Shown here in pieces: positions 42,764 through 51,127 of a stretch of DNA of 64,000 bases. The DNA is taken from the NCBI GenBank assembly GCA_963702165.1, contig OY969722.1, positions 1,612,001-1,676,000 on the forward strand, read 5' to 3'. The first letter of the stretch is position 1. Every line of letters begins with the position of its first letter. Under the pieces are notes generated by a model. The model searched no databases and had not been told where the DNA came from. It saw nothing but the letters and a program-made list of their open reading frames with translations. This stretch comes from Terrimesophilobacter sp963702165 (GTDB lineage: Bacteria > Actinomycetota > Actinomycetes > Actinomycetales > Microbacteriaceae). The position numbers and the translations under genes were made by a program.

Positions 42764-44413
42764 TCAGGCCGCGTGCATTGCCCGTTCGTTGGGCACGCAG
42801 TGGGTCATGGTGAGCCCCTCCACGTCGCGCGGGCCGTTCTGGCCCAGGTTCTGCCGGCGCCGCTGGTCCTCGTCGGTGAGGGTCTGCCCCGGCAGCGGGT
42901 CCATCCCCTTCACCTCGTCGACGCCGATGCCGAGCCCGTCGCCCACGCGCTGCCCGAGTTCGTCATCGACCAGGTAGAAGTGCCACAGCATCCGTTCCTG
43001 CACCGCGCGTGCCGCCTGGCCGATGAGCGTCACGAAGTTGCCGACCAGGTCGTCCTTCTCCCACTGCTCCATCAGCTGGAAGCGCTGCCCGGCCTGCAGG
43101 TAGTCGTTGGTGCGCGGGATGCGCGCGCGGGTGAGCCTGCCGCTGAGTTCCGGGCCCTCGATGTCCTCGGTCTGGTACTGGTCCTCGCGCAGGCCGCCGG
43201 TGATCGACGGCTCGTAGTTGACGTGCGGGTTCTGCCGCTCGCCCAAGTCCACCTGGTAGGCCATCTGGCCGCCGCGCTGGTTGGTCGCCACCTGCGCCTT
43301 CGGCGAGTTCACCGGCAGCTGCAGGTAGTTCGACCCGACCCGATACCGCTGCGTGTCGCTGTAGCTGAAGGTGCGGCCGACCAGCATCTTGTCGTCGGAG
43401 AAGTCGAGCCCGTCGACCAGCACGCCGGTGCCGAACGCGATCTGCTCGTTCTCGAGGTGGTGGTCGCTGACGTTGCGGTTCAACGTCATGGTGCCGACCA
43501 GTTTCGGCGGGAAGTCCTGCTCCGGCCAGGTCTTCGTGTCATCCAGCGGGTCCCAGTCGAGCTCCGGATGCTCGTCATCGCTCATCATCTGCACGTAGAG
43601 ATCCCACTTCGGGTAGTCGCCGCGCTCGATCGCCTCGTACAGATCTTTCGAGGCATGCCCGGTGTCGGTCGCCTGGATGCGCGCGGCATCCTCCTCGGTC
43701 ATGCTCTTGACCCCCTGCTGGGGTTGCCAGTGGTACTTCACCAGCACGGTGTCGCCGGCCTTATTGCACCACTTGTAGGTGTTCACCCCGAAGCCCTGCA
43801 TGTGCCGGTAGTCGACCGGGATGCCGCGCGGGCTGAACAGGTTCACCAGCATGTGGAGCGACTCCGGCGACTGCGACATGAAATCGAAGATGCGGGCGGG
43901 GTCCTGCCGGAAGGTCACCGGGTCGGGCTTCAGCGAGTGGATCACGTCGGGGAACTTGATGGCGTCCCGGATGAAGAACACCGCGAGGTCGTTGCCGACC
44001 AGATCCCAGTTGCCGTCTTCCGTGTAGAACTTCACCGCGAAGCCGCGCGGATCACGGGCAGTCTCAGCCGAGTCGCGCCCACCGATGACGGTCGAGAACC
44101 GGATCGCCACGTCCGTTTTCTTGCCCGGCTCCTGGAACAGCTTCGCGCGCGTGTAGGTCGCCACCGGCTCGTCGCCCCACTTGCCGGTCGCCTCGAACTC
44201 GCCGAAGGCAACGAACCCGCGGGCGTGCACGACCCGCTCCGGGATCCGTTCCCGGTCGAAGTGGCTGATCTTCTCGAGGAACTGGTAGTTCTCGAGGGTG
44301 GCGGGTCCGCGCGGACCGACCGTGCGCTGGTTCTGGTTGTCGTAGACCGGATGCCCCTGGCGGTTGGTCAGGATCTCCCGGTCATCACCGTGGGCGTAGC
44401 CGTCGTCGGCCAT
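42764..44413 (-). CDS. kat: Monofunctional heme catalase
   Basis: 549 aa. Distal His in RVVHARGFVAFG near residue 61, Asn in DLVGNDLAVFFIRD near 134, and the proximal heme-ligand region RTFSYSDTQRYRVGSNYLQLPVN near 345-367 with Tyr in SYSDTQ. It removes hydrogen peroxide in the cytoplasm. ATG 44413 follows GAAGGAGCGATC; an upstream in-frame ATG at 44452 lacks such a site. The MarR-type gene upstream reads the same way but 147 bases away, so it could sense peroxides; that link is inference. Confidence 0.95.
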   Translation of the reverse strand: MADDGYAHGDDREILTNRQGHPVYDNQNQRTVGPRGPATLENYQFLEKISHFDRERIPERVVHARGFVAFGEFEATGKWGDEPVATYTRAKLFQEPGKKTDVAIRFSTVIGGRDSAETARDPRGFAVKFYTEDGNWDLVGNDLAVFFIRDAIKFPDVIHSLKPDPVTFRQDPARIFDFMSQSPESLHMLVNLFSPRGIPVDYRHMQGFGVNTYKWCNKAGDTVLVKYHWQPQQGVKSMTEEDAARIQATDTGHASKDLYEAIERGDYPKWDLYVQMMSDDEHPELDWDPLDDTKTWPEQDFPPKLVGTMTLNRNVSDHHLENEQIAFGTGVLVDGLDFSDDKMLVGRTFSYSDTQRYRVGSNYLQLPVNSPKAQVATNQRGGQMAYQVDLGERQNPHVNYEPSITGGLREDQYQTEDIEGPELSGRLTRARIPRTNDYLQAGQRFQLMEQWEKDDLVGNFVTLIGQAARAVQERMLWHFYLVDDELGQRVGDGLGIGVDEVKGMDPLPGQTLTDEDQRRRQNLGQNGPRDVEGLTMTHCVPNERAMHAA

Positions 44414-44507
44414 GATCGCTCCTTCGAGAATCTCCCCCGGCCAGTCCAACAAGACGACTCTCGGGTGTCAACGACCGTCACCTCAGAGGTCACCGGGAAC
44501 CCGGCAC

Positions 44508-44530
44508 GGGTCGAGCTTGTCGAGATCTCG
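44508..44530 (-). repeat. Short dispersed motif (gatctcgacaagctcgac), copy 2
   Basis: On the plus strand reads gggtcgagcttgtcgagatct and is the reverse complement of the motif at 6813-6834 with one mismatch in the core. Intergenic, between the catalase and MarR genes. I know of similar motifs as frequent intergenic repeats in Microbacteriaceae, but cannot check that here. Confidence 0.5.
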
Positions 44531-44559
44531 ATCCGAGACGACGGACGCGAGTCCCGGAC

Positions 44560-45039
44560 TCATCGTTGTTGAGTGATCACTTCCGGCTGGTCGGCCGCGA
44601 GGATCGCGGCGCGCAGATCCCGCAGCGCCTGTTGCACGTCACTGGCGGGCGTGTGGAGGGCCGCCTCGACGGCGGTCAGCGCGGGTTGGAAGTCCCGGCC
44701 CGCTGTGGCGTGTGCCTGCCGACCAGCGTCGGTGAGCGTGATGCGGTACGACCGACGATCCTCTGGGTGCGGAACCTGCCGGACGTGCCCCCGTGCGACG
44801 AGTCGCTTGATGTGGCTCGAAACCGTGGTGGCCGGGGCGGACATCCATCGGGCCAGTTCGCCGGGGCTGATCTCGCCGGCCTGGTGCAATACGGAATAGA
44901 CGGCGAAGTCCTCGGCGTCCAGACCGGTGCCGGCCAGTGCGCCGTCCAGCAGTGCGATGGCGGCGCGGGCCGTGAGCCACGTGTCGAAGAGCACGTTTGA
45001 CTGATCATCGCCCTTGACAAAACTGCTGCGATCTCGCAC
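44560..45039 (-). CDS. MarR family transcriptional regulator
   Basis: 159 aa. The winged helix is residues 55-105, with EISPGELARWMSAPATTVSSHIKRLVARGHVRQVPHPEDRRSYRITLTDAG, where DRRS is the wing. The start is GTG 45039, preceded by GGAGAAG. It is divergent from a membrane-protein gene, and the likely promoter of that gene (45014-45042) overlaps this gene's first codons, so binding there could control both. No signalling Cys is apparent, so a redox role is not supported. Confidence 0.9.
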   Translation of the reverse strand: MRDRSSFVKGDDQSNVLFDTWLTARAAIALLDGALAGTGLDAEDFAVYSVLHQAGEISPGELARWMSAPATTVSSHIKRLVARGHVRQVPHPEDRRSYRITLTDAGRQAHATAGRDFQPALTAVEAALHTPASDVQQALRDLRAAILAADQPEVITQQR

Positions 45040-45042
45040 TAT
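45014..45042 (+). promoter_or_regulatory. Predicted sigma-A-type promoter for the membrane-protein gene
   Basis: TTGACA at 45014-45019, a 17-base spacer, then CACTAT at 45037-45042, a weak -10. It reads toward the gene at 45090 and lies over the first codons of the divergent MarR gene. The imperfect palindrome tgcgaaatcgtagca just downstream could be the MarR site. Confidence 0.4.
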
Positions 45043-45089
45043 CTTCTCCAGGGATAAGTATTGCGAAATCGTAGCATTGAGGAGGCGTG

Positions 45090-45686
45090 GTGACGGCAGT
45101 GGCAGTCATGGCTAAGGCATGGGGCACGATGAGTCGTGGCCGGGTCGTCATTGCCATCTGGGTCCTCTACGGGATCAGCGCACTGGCGATGTTCGGCTGG
45201 CCCGGTTTGATCGGCGCGGTCTCCCGGGCCTGCCAAGGACGGAGCGCCCTGGATGTCCGCAGTCATTGGACCGCTGCGGACGCGCGCGACCTTGTGGCGG
45301 CCTGCGGGCCGGAGGGACGGGCCGCGTATCTTCGACTGGAACTGCTCGACCTCGCGTACCCGCTGCTCTCCGGCCTCGCCCTGCTGCTCCTGTCAGCCCT
45401 GTTGATCCGGCGCCTACCGGGTCGGAAGTGGAATCTCCTGCTGATTCCCGCAGTCGCGATGATTGTGCTGGACTACGGCGAGAACGTGACCGTCTGGAAT
45501 CTTCTGGCAACCTGGCCTGCCGTCGGGGACCTGCCCGCGAACCTTGGAGGGGTCTTCACCGTAGCGAAGCACGCCGCGGGTGCCGCGGCCTACCTTGCCG
45601 TTCCGCTGATTCTCCTCACCGTCGGACTTGATCGGCTTCGGGCCCGGGCCCGGACTAGGCCCGGGGCGGGAGCTCTTCCAAGGTGA
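45090..45686 (+). CDS. Hypothetical membrane protein, four spans
   Basis: 198 aa with four hydrophobic segments (near 17-38, 84-105, 112-130 and 155-176). Cys pairs in SRACQG and VAACGPEG lie in the first extracytoplasmic loop and may form a disulphide. The tail is Arg-rich. I do not recognise a family. GTG 45090 is chosen over 45087 because AGGAGG lies at 45080-45085; an ATG at 45108 is also possible. Divergent from the MarR regulator, which probably controls it. Such pairs often concern stress or lipid-like compounds, but nothing here shows which. Confidence 0.6.
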   Translation: MTAVAVMAKAWGTMSRGRVVIAIWVLYGISALAMFGWPGLIGAVSRACQGRSALDVRSHWTAADARDLVAACGPEGRAAYLRLELLDLAYPLLSGLALLLLSALLIRRLPGRKWNLLLIPAVAMIVLDYGENVTVWNLLATWPAVGDLPANLGGVFTVAKHAAGAAAYLAVPLILLTVGLDRLRARARTRPGAGALPR

Positions 45687-45756
45687 GGAAGCCGGCGGGG
45701 CTGGGGAGTCAAGAGTCAACCACACACGACACCGGCCGAACCGGCCAGCAGCTCGC

Positions 45757-47451
45757 TCAGCGCTTGATGAGCGTCTCGCGCACCTGGCGGCGGAGCACCT
45801 TGCCGATGAGCGACTTCGGCAGCTCGTCCACCTGGATGACCTGCTTCGGCACCTTGTAGGCGGCAAGCGACGACCGTGCCTGCTCCCGGATCGCGGCTTC
45901 GTCGAACTTCCCGCCGGGTGCCATCACGACCGCGGCGACGACCTCTTCACCGGAGTGCGAGCTGGGCAGCCCGACGACGGCGACATCCGCGACACCCGGG
46001 TAGGCGCGCACAGCCTCCTCGACCTCGCTCGGCGACACGTTGAAGCCGCCGGTGATGATGAGCTCCTTGATCCGGTCGACGATCCGCACGAAGCCGTCCT
46101 CGTCGATGCGCACGATGTCGCCGGTTCTGAACCACGGCGCGCCGCCGTCGCCGGACTCCACGAACACCGCGGCGGTGGCATCCGGATTCTTCCAGTAGCC
46201 GCTGAACACCTGCGGGCCACGGACGATCAGCTCGCCCTCCTCGCCCGCCGGTCGGTCGACGGTCGGGTTGTCCGGGTCGACGACGCGCGCCTCGGTGTCC
46301 GGCAGCGGCAGGCCAACCGTGCCTGCACGACGGGTCGGGCCGACCGGGTTCGCCATCAGCACCGGGCTCGCCTCGGACAGGCCGTAGCCCTCGACGAGGT
46401 AGCCGCCGGTGAGCGCCTCCCACGGTTCGACGACGGATGCCTGCAGCGGCATCGCGCCGGAGATGGCGATCTGGATGCCCTTCAGCGAGACGCCCTTCTC
46501 CCTGGCCCGGCTCATCAGCCGCTCGTAGATCGGCGGGACGGCGGGCAGGAAGGTCGCCGGATGCTTCTTCACCACATCCAGCACCAGGTCCGGGTCGAAC
46601 TTGGGGAACAGCACCAACCGGGCACCCATGCTCATCGCGAAGGTCAGGCACAGGGTGAGCCCGTAGGCGTGGAACATCGGCAGCACCGCGTACACCACTG
46701 CGGTGCCGCGGGGCACGGTCGGCACCCACGCGCGCGCCTGCGCGGCGTTGGAGGTGAGGTTCAGGTGGGTGAGCGTCGCCCCCTTCGGGTAGCCGGTGGT
46801 GCCGCTCGTGTACTGAAGGATCGCGACATCGTCGGCGGTCGGGCGCACTATCCGCGCCTCGATCCGGTCGGTCTTCAGCAGGTCCTTCCACAGGATGGTG
46901 CCGCTCACCTTGGTGGTGAGGGCCGCGCGGGACTCGCGGGCCTTGGCGACCGGCAGGCGGAGCATGGCGCGCATCGCCATCGGCAGCTCTTCCGCGATGT
47001 CCACCGAGATGATGCGCGTGACGCCGAGGTCCTTCGGGAAGTCCTGGATGGTGGCGATGACGTTGTTCCAGGCGATGACGGTGTGCGCGCCGTGATCCTC
47101 GAACTGGTGGCGCAGCTCACGCGGCGTGTACAGCGGGTTGTGCTCGACGACAATCGCGCCGAGCCGCAGCACCGCGTAGAACGCGACGACGTGCTGGGGG
47201 CTGTTCGGCAGCACCAGCGCGACGGTGTCGCCCTTCTGCACGCCGAGTCGGCGCAGGCCCTCGGCTGCGCGCTCGATCTGCTCACCGAGCTCTGCGTAGC
47301 TGGTGGTGCGCCCGAAGAACTGGAGGGCGACGTTGTCGGGGTAGGTCCGAACCGACTCCTCGACCAGGTCGTAGAGCGACCCGGTCGGAAGCTCCAGCTC
47401 TTCCGGTACCCCATCGGCGTAGCTGGAGAGCCAGGGCCTCGGGTCGTCCAT
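45757..47451 (-). CDS. fadD: Long-chain fatty acid-CoA ligase (AMP-forming)
   Basis: A 564-aa ANL-superfamily enzyme. AMP-binding motif ILQYTSGTTGYPKGATLTH near residues 205-223, A5-type YLVEGYGLSEASPV near 345, WFRTGDIVRIDEDGF near 437, DRIKELIITGGFNVSP near 455 and the catalytic Lys in LPKSLIGKVLRR near 548. It activates fatty acids to acyl-CoA. ATG 47451 shares one base with the prs stop, so the two are coupled. In mycobacteria an acyl-CoA ligase also lies near pth/prs, so this may be part of the old gene order. Frame intact, unlike prs and glmU next to it. Confidence 0.93.
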   Translation of the reverse strand: MDDPRPWLSSYADGVPEELELPTGSLYDLVEESVRTYPDNVALQFFGRTTSYAELGEQIERAAEGLRRLGVQKGDTVALVLPNSPQHVVAFYAVLRLGAIVVEHNPLYTPRELRHQFEDHGAHTVIAWNNVIATIQDFPKDLGVTRIISVDIAEELPMAMRAMLRLPVAKARESRAALTTKVSGTILWKDLLKTDRIEARIVRPTADDVAILQYTSGTTGYPKGATLTHLNLTSNAAQARAWVPTVPRGTAVVYAVLPMFHAYGLTLCLTFAMSMGARLVLFPKFDPDLVLDVVKKHPATFLPAVPPIYERLMSRAREKGVSLKGIQIAISGAMPLQASVVEPWEALTGGYLVEGYGLSEASPVLMANPVGPTRRAGTVGLPLPDTEARVVDPDNPTVDRPAGEEGELIVRGPQVFSGYWKNPDATAAVFVESGDGGAPWFRTGDIVRIDEDGFVRIVDRIKELIITGGFNVSPSEVEEAVRAYPGVADVAVVGLPSSHSGEEVVAAVVMAPGGKFDEAAIREQARSSLAAYKVPKQVIQVDELPKSLIGKVLRRQVRETLIKR

Positions 47452-48434
47452 CAGGCCGCGCCGTCGAACATCGAGGTGACCGACCCGTCGTCGAACACCT
47501 CGTGGATCGCGCGCGCCAGCAGCGGCGCGATCGGCAGCACCGTGAGGCGTCGAAGCGCTTCTCCTCCGGCACCGGCAGGGTGTCGGTGACGACCACCGAG
47601 TCGATGAATTCGCTCTGCAGCAGCTCGACGGCCGGGTCGGAGAAGACCGCGTGGGTCGCCGCGACGACGACGCCGATGGCGCCGGCCTTCTTGAGCGCCT
47701 CCGCCGCCTTGCACGATCGTGCGTCCGGTGTCGATCATGTCGTCGACGATCAGGCAGACGCGACCCTCGACCTCGCCGACGATCTCGTGCACCGACACCT
47801 GGTTCGGCACCAGCGGGTCGCGACGCTTGTGGATGATCGCCAGCGGCGCACCGAGCTTGTCGCTCCAGATGTCGGCGACGCGCACGCGACCCATGTCGGG
47901 CGAGACGACGGTGAGCAGGTCCTTCGGGTCGAGCTTCGCCTTGAAGTGCTCGAGCAGCACCGGCATCGCGAACAGGTGGTCGACCGGACCGTCGAAGAAG
48001 CCCTGGATCTGGGCGGCGTGCAGGTCGACGCTCATGATGCGGTCGGCGCCGGCGGCCTTGAACAGGTCGGCGACCAGTCGCGCCGAGATCGGCTCGCGGC
48101 CGCGGCCCTTCTTGTCCTGGCGGGCGTACGGGTAGAACGGCGCGACGACGGTGATGCGCTTGGCGGATGCGCGCTTGAGCGCGTCCACCATGATCAGCTG
48201 CTCCATGAGCCACTCGTTGATCGGGGTGGTGTGCGACTGGATGACGAACGCGTCGCATCCGCGCACGCTCTCGTCGTAGCGCGCGTAGATCTCGCCGTTC
48301 GCGAAGGTGCGCGCATCGGTGTGGCACGAGTTCGGAGCCCGAGCTCGGCGGCGATCTCGCTCGGCGAGCTGCGGGTGCGCCCGCCCGGAGACGAGCACAA
48401 GCCTCTTCTGACCGCTGATCTTGATGTCGGACAC
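47451..48434 (-). CDS. prs: Ribose-phosphate pyrophosphokinase (internally frame-disrupted)
   Basis: Makes PRPP from ribose 5-phosphate and ATP. Clear sections: TDARTFANGEIYARYDESVRG, VDALKRASAKRITVVAPFYPYARQDKKGRGREPISARLVADL and the PRPP loop CLIVDDMIDTGRTIV. Two internal stretches, residues about 24-37 and 235-295, read in the wrong frame and become Arg/Gly-rich. One-base shifts near 48335-48390 and 47520-47712 enter and leave them, so the open frame is preserved but the protein sequence is not. Restoring the frame gives family sequence through FSDPAVELL and VVTDTLPVPEEKRFD. The start is GTG 48434. Between glmU and fadD. Confidence 0.93.
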   Translation of the reverse strand: MSDIKISGQKRLVLVSGRAHPQLAERDRRRARAPNSCHTDARTFANGEIYARYDESVRGCDAFVIQSHTTPINEWLMEQLIMVDALKRASAKRITVVAPFYPYARQDKKGRGREPISARLVADLFKAAGADRIMSVDLHAAQIQGFFDGPVDHLFAMPVLLEHFKAKLDPKDLLTVVSPDMGRVRVADIWSDKLGAPLAIIHKRRDPLVPNQVSVHEIVGEVEGRVCLIVDDMIDTGRTIVQGGGGAQEGRRHRRRRRGDPRGLLRPGRRAAAERIHRLGGRHRHPAGAGGEALRRLTVLPIAPLLARAIHEVFDDGSVTSMFDGAA

Positions 48435-48488
48435 GTTCTCTCGCTCTCTGCCGGTGAAGCCGACGCTTTGTCTAGTCCGTGCTCGCCG

Positions 48489-49919
48489 TCAGCCGCCGCG
48501 GCGGCGTCGGCCGCCGCGGTGCCCGCGACGGTTCTGCCGACCCAGCCCGTCGATGTTGCGCTGCGGAGCAACGTTGATCGCCAGCGCACCCGCTGGGACG
48601 TCCTTGCGGACCACCGTGCCGGCGCCCGTGTAGGCTCCGTCGCCGATTCTAACCGGGGCGACGAACACGTTGTGCGAGCCGGTGCGCACGTGCGAGCCGA
48701 CGACGGTGCGGTGCTTGTTGACGCCGTCGTAGTTGGCGGTGATGGTGCCGGCGCCGATGTTCGAGCCGCTCGCCGACCGTCGTGTCGCCGATGTAGCTGA
48801 GGTGCGGCACCTTGCTGCCCGCGCCGATCTTCGCGTTCTTGGTCTCGACGAAGGTGCCGATCTTGCCGTCCGCGCCGAGGTCGGTGCCCGGGCGCAGGTA
48901 GGCGAACGGGCCGACGGATGCGCCGGCGCCGATCACCGCGAGCGTGCGCGTCGGTGCGCTTCACGGTCGCATCCTCGCCGACCTCGCAGTCGACGAGGGT
49001 GGTGTCGCGGGCCGATGGTCGCGCCGCGTTCGACCGTGGTGGCGCCCGTCGAGCTGGGTGCCGGGCAGCAGCTCGACGTCTTCGGCGAGGGTCACGTCGC
49101 GGTCGATCCAGGTGGTGGCGGGGTCCTGCACGGTGACGCCCGCCAGCTGCCAGCCGCGCACGATCATCGCGTTCAGCCGCGCGGCCGCGCTCGCCCAGCT
49201 GCACCCGGTCGTTGACGCCGGCGACCATCCAGCTCTCGGCGACCGGGCATCGCCGCGACGATGGATCCGGCTGCGCGCAGCAGGCCGACGACATCGGTCA
49301 GGTACTTCTCGCCCTGCGCGTTGTCGGTGCCGACGCGCGGCAGCTGCTCGCGCAGCGCGCGCGGCGGAGAACACGTAGGTGCCGGAGTTGATCTCGGTGA
49401 TGGCCAGCTCGTCGGCGTCGGCGTCCTTCTGCTCGACGATGCGGTCGAGGCTGCCGTCGGCGTCGCGCACGATGCGGCCGTAGCCGGTGGCGTCGTCGAG
49501 GAGGGCGCTGAGAGCACGGTCGCGGCGGCGTGCGGCCGCCGCGGTGCGCGGCGATGAGCTCGCGAGGGTGTCGGCGTCGAGCAGCGGCACGTCGCCGCTG
49601 ACCACGACGACGTCGCCGTCGAAGTCGCCCGGCAGCGCGGCGAGCGCGACCTCGACCGCGCGGCCGGTGCCGGGGATGTCGTCCTGGTCGACGATCGACG
49701 GCCTCCGGCATCAGCTCGCGACTGGCCGCCGGCGACCGCGTCGCGCTCGTGCCGGACGACGGTGACGATGTGCGCGGCTCGAGTGCTCGCGCGGTGGCGA
49801 GCACGTGGCCGATCAGCGGGATGCCGGCGAGCGGGTGCAGCACCTTCGGCGTCGACGGACTTCATGCGGGTGCCCTGCCCGGCGGCGAGGACGATGACGG
49901 CGAGATTCTGGTCGGTCAT
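48489..49919 (-). CDS. glmU: Bifunctional UDP-N-acetylglucosamine pyrophosphorylase / glucosamine-1-P acetyltransferase (frame-disrupted)
   Basis: Makes UDP-GlcNAc for peptidoglycan. N-terminal nucleotidyltransferase: AVIVLAAGQGTRMKS, LHPLAGIPLIGHVLA, VSGDVPLLDADTL and EINSGTYVF. C-terminal left-handed beta-helix: GASVGPFAYLRPGTDLG, FVETKNAKIG, VPHLSYIGDTTVGE and HNVFVAPVRIGDGAYTGAGTVV. At least eight one-base shifts between 48520 and 49870 split these among frames. The end is uncertain: the frame reaching 48489 gives an Arg-rich tail, while a one-base change near 48540 would give an Ala-rich tail running into the prs start. The tRNA-Gln gene follows upstream, as in related genomes. Confidence 0.92.
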
Positions 49920-49952
49920 GCGCACAACTTTACCGATCGCCCCCTGCGCATC

Positions 49953-50008
49953 GAGTCGGGAGTAGTTGCCCTTATGAGTGCAGCCAAAAGGGCCAAAACT
50001 CCCGACTC
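49953..50008. repeat. Dispersed palindrome family, copy B
   Basis: Left arm gagtcgggagtagttgccc, right arm gggccaaaactcccgactc, 56 bases in all. It lies 55 bases 3' of tRNA-Gln and 34 bases 5' of glmU. The outer 11 bases of the arms match the other copies exactly; the inner part pairs less well. Confidence 0.82.
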
Positions 50009-50062
50009 AATGAAGGACGGGGTTTCACTCGCTGAAGGAAGGGTCTCCGCGCGAGCGAGTTG

Positions 50063-50137
50063 TGGCTCCGCCCCCAGGATTCGAACCTGGACCTAACAGC
50101 TCCAAAGGCTGTCGTGCTGCCGTTACACCAAGGCGGA
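50063..50137 (-). tRNA. tRNA-Gln (anticodon TTG), CCA encoded
   Basis: Cloverleaf on the minus strand: acceptor TCCGCCT/GGGCGGA with one T-G pair, anticodon stem ACAGC/GCTGT with loop CTTTGGA giving TTG, T arm CCAGG-TTCGAAT-CCTGG, discriminator G and encoded CCA. Located before glmU in the same direction, a common actinobacterial arrangement. Confidence 0.95.
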
Positions 50138-50207
50138 ATGCGACCCGACAAGTCTGCCAGACGCAGCTAGTGCCGCTCATCCGCTGTGCAGAAACGATAA
50201 TGAGTGG

Positions 50208-50702
50208 ATGCGCTCACACGACGAGGTCGACCGGATCGTTGATGCGTGGTCCCGGGAACGGTCCGACCTCGACTTCGCGCCGCTGCAGATCCTGTCCCGC
50301 GTGGGCCGGCTGTCGAAGCACCTGGATCGGGCGCGACGGGAGGCATTCGGCGCATCCGACCTGGAATCGTGGGAGTTCGACGTGCTCTCCGCGCTGCGCC
50401 GGGCGGGCACGCCGTACCAGCTGAGCCCGAAGCAGTTGCTGCAGCAGACGCTGGTGTCATCCGGCACCATGACCAACCGCATCGACCGGCTGGTCGGGCG
50501 TGGCCTGGTGCAGCGCCGCACCGACCCGAACGATGGCCGGGGCATCATCGTGACGATGACCACGCGCGGGCGGGAGAGCGTGGACAGCGCGATCAGCGAG
50601 CTGCTGCAGTACGAACGCGAGCTGCTTGGTGCGCTGTCGCCCGCGGAGCAGGACCGGCTGGCGGCCCTGTTGCGCAAGCTGAGCCTGGACTTCGAGCAGT
50701 AG
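50208..50702 (+). CDS. MarR family transcriptional regulator
   Basis: 164 aa. N-terminal dimerisation helices, then the winged helix-turn-helix residues 65-115: YQLSPKQLLQQTLVSSGTMTNRIDRLVGRGLVQRRTDPNDGRGIIVTMTTRG. Close in pattern to the actinobacterial regulators that accompany efflux or metabolism genes, but no transporter is adjacent. It is divergent from tRNA-Gln and convergent with the TraR/DksA gene (seven bases apart). Target unknown. Confidence 0.88.
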   Translation: MRSHDEVDRIVDAWSRERSDLDFAPLQILSRVGRLSKHLDRARREAFGASDLESWEFDVLSALRRAGTPYQLSPKQLLQQTLVSSGTMTNRIDRLVGRGLVQRRTDPNDGRGIIVTMTTRGRESVDSAISELLQYERELLGALSPAEQDRLAALLRKLSLDFEQ

Positions 50703-50709
50703 CGCCCGA

Positions 50710-51066
50710 CTACATCAGGTCGGCGTGCTCGACGCACGCGCGCGCGTACGGCCTGGCGGCCAGGCGCTCGTAGCCGATCGGCTTGCCGCACACCTGGCAC
50801 AGGCCGTAGGTGCCATCGTCGATGCGTTTCAAGGCATCCGTGATCTCGTGCAGGCGGCGTTGCGACTGGCGCAGCAGCGCATCCGTCTGCGACCGTTCGA
50901 AGGCGAGCGTGACGCCTTCCGGATCGTGTTCGTCGTCGTTGTTCGACCCCTGCCGGGCGTCGACGATCGCGCTGATGTCGGCCCCGAGCTCGCCGAGCAG
51001 CGTTACCGTCTCGTCCCGCTCCTTCAGCAGCAGGTCTCGGTAGTGGTCGACATCCAGCCGGCTCAT
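50710..51066 (-). CDS. TraR/DksA family zinc-finger protein
   Basis: 118 aa. An N-terminal coiled-coil hairpin of about 80 residues (YRDLLLKERDETVTLLGEL, DPEGVTLAFERSQTDALLRQSQRRLHEITDALKRIDDG) precedes GLCQVCGKPIGYERLAARPYARACVEH. The fourth zinc ligand, normally Cys, is His. Likely inserts into the RNA polymerase secondary channel or acts as a small regulator. ATG 51066 was chosen over 51093 for the start of the helix. Single gene after the methionine operon. Confidence 0.85.
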   Translation of the reverse strand: MSRLDVDHYRDLLLKERDETVTLLGELGADISAIVDARQGSNNDDEHDPEGVTLAFERSQTDALLRQSQRRLHEITDALKRIDDGTYGLCQVCGKPIGYERLAARPYARACVEHADLM

Positions 51067-51127
51067 CGAAGCATCCTCGCTCGAACCATGCATGACAGTG
51101 TGACAGACCCACGACGAAATGGCGCTC

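Noticed and set aside
45628..47589. Open frame of 653 codons on the plus strand opposite fadD
   Set aside because: Antisense shadow; the minus strand encodes a complete acyl-CoA ligase.
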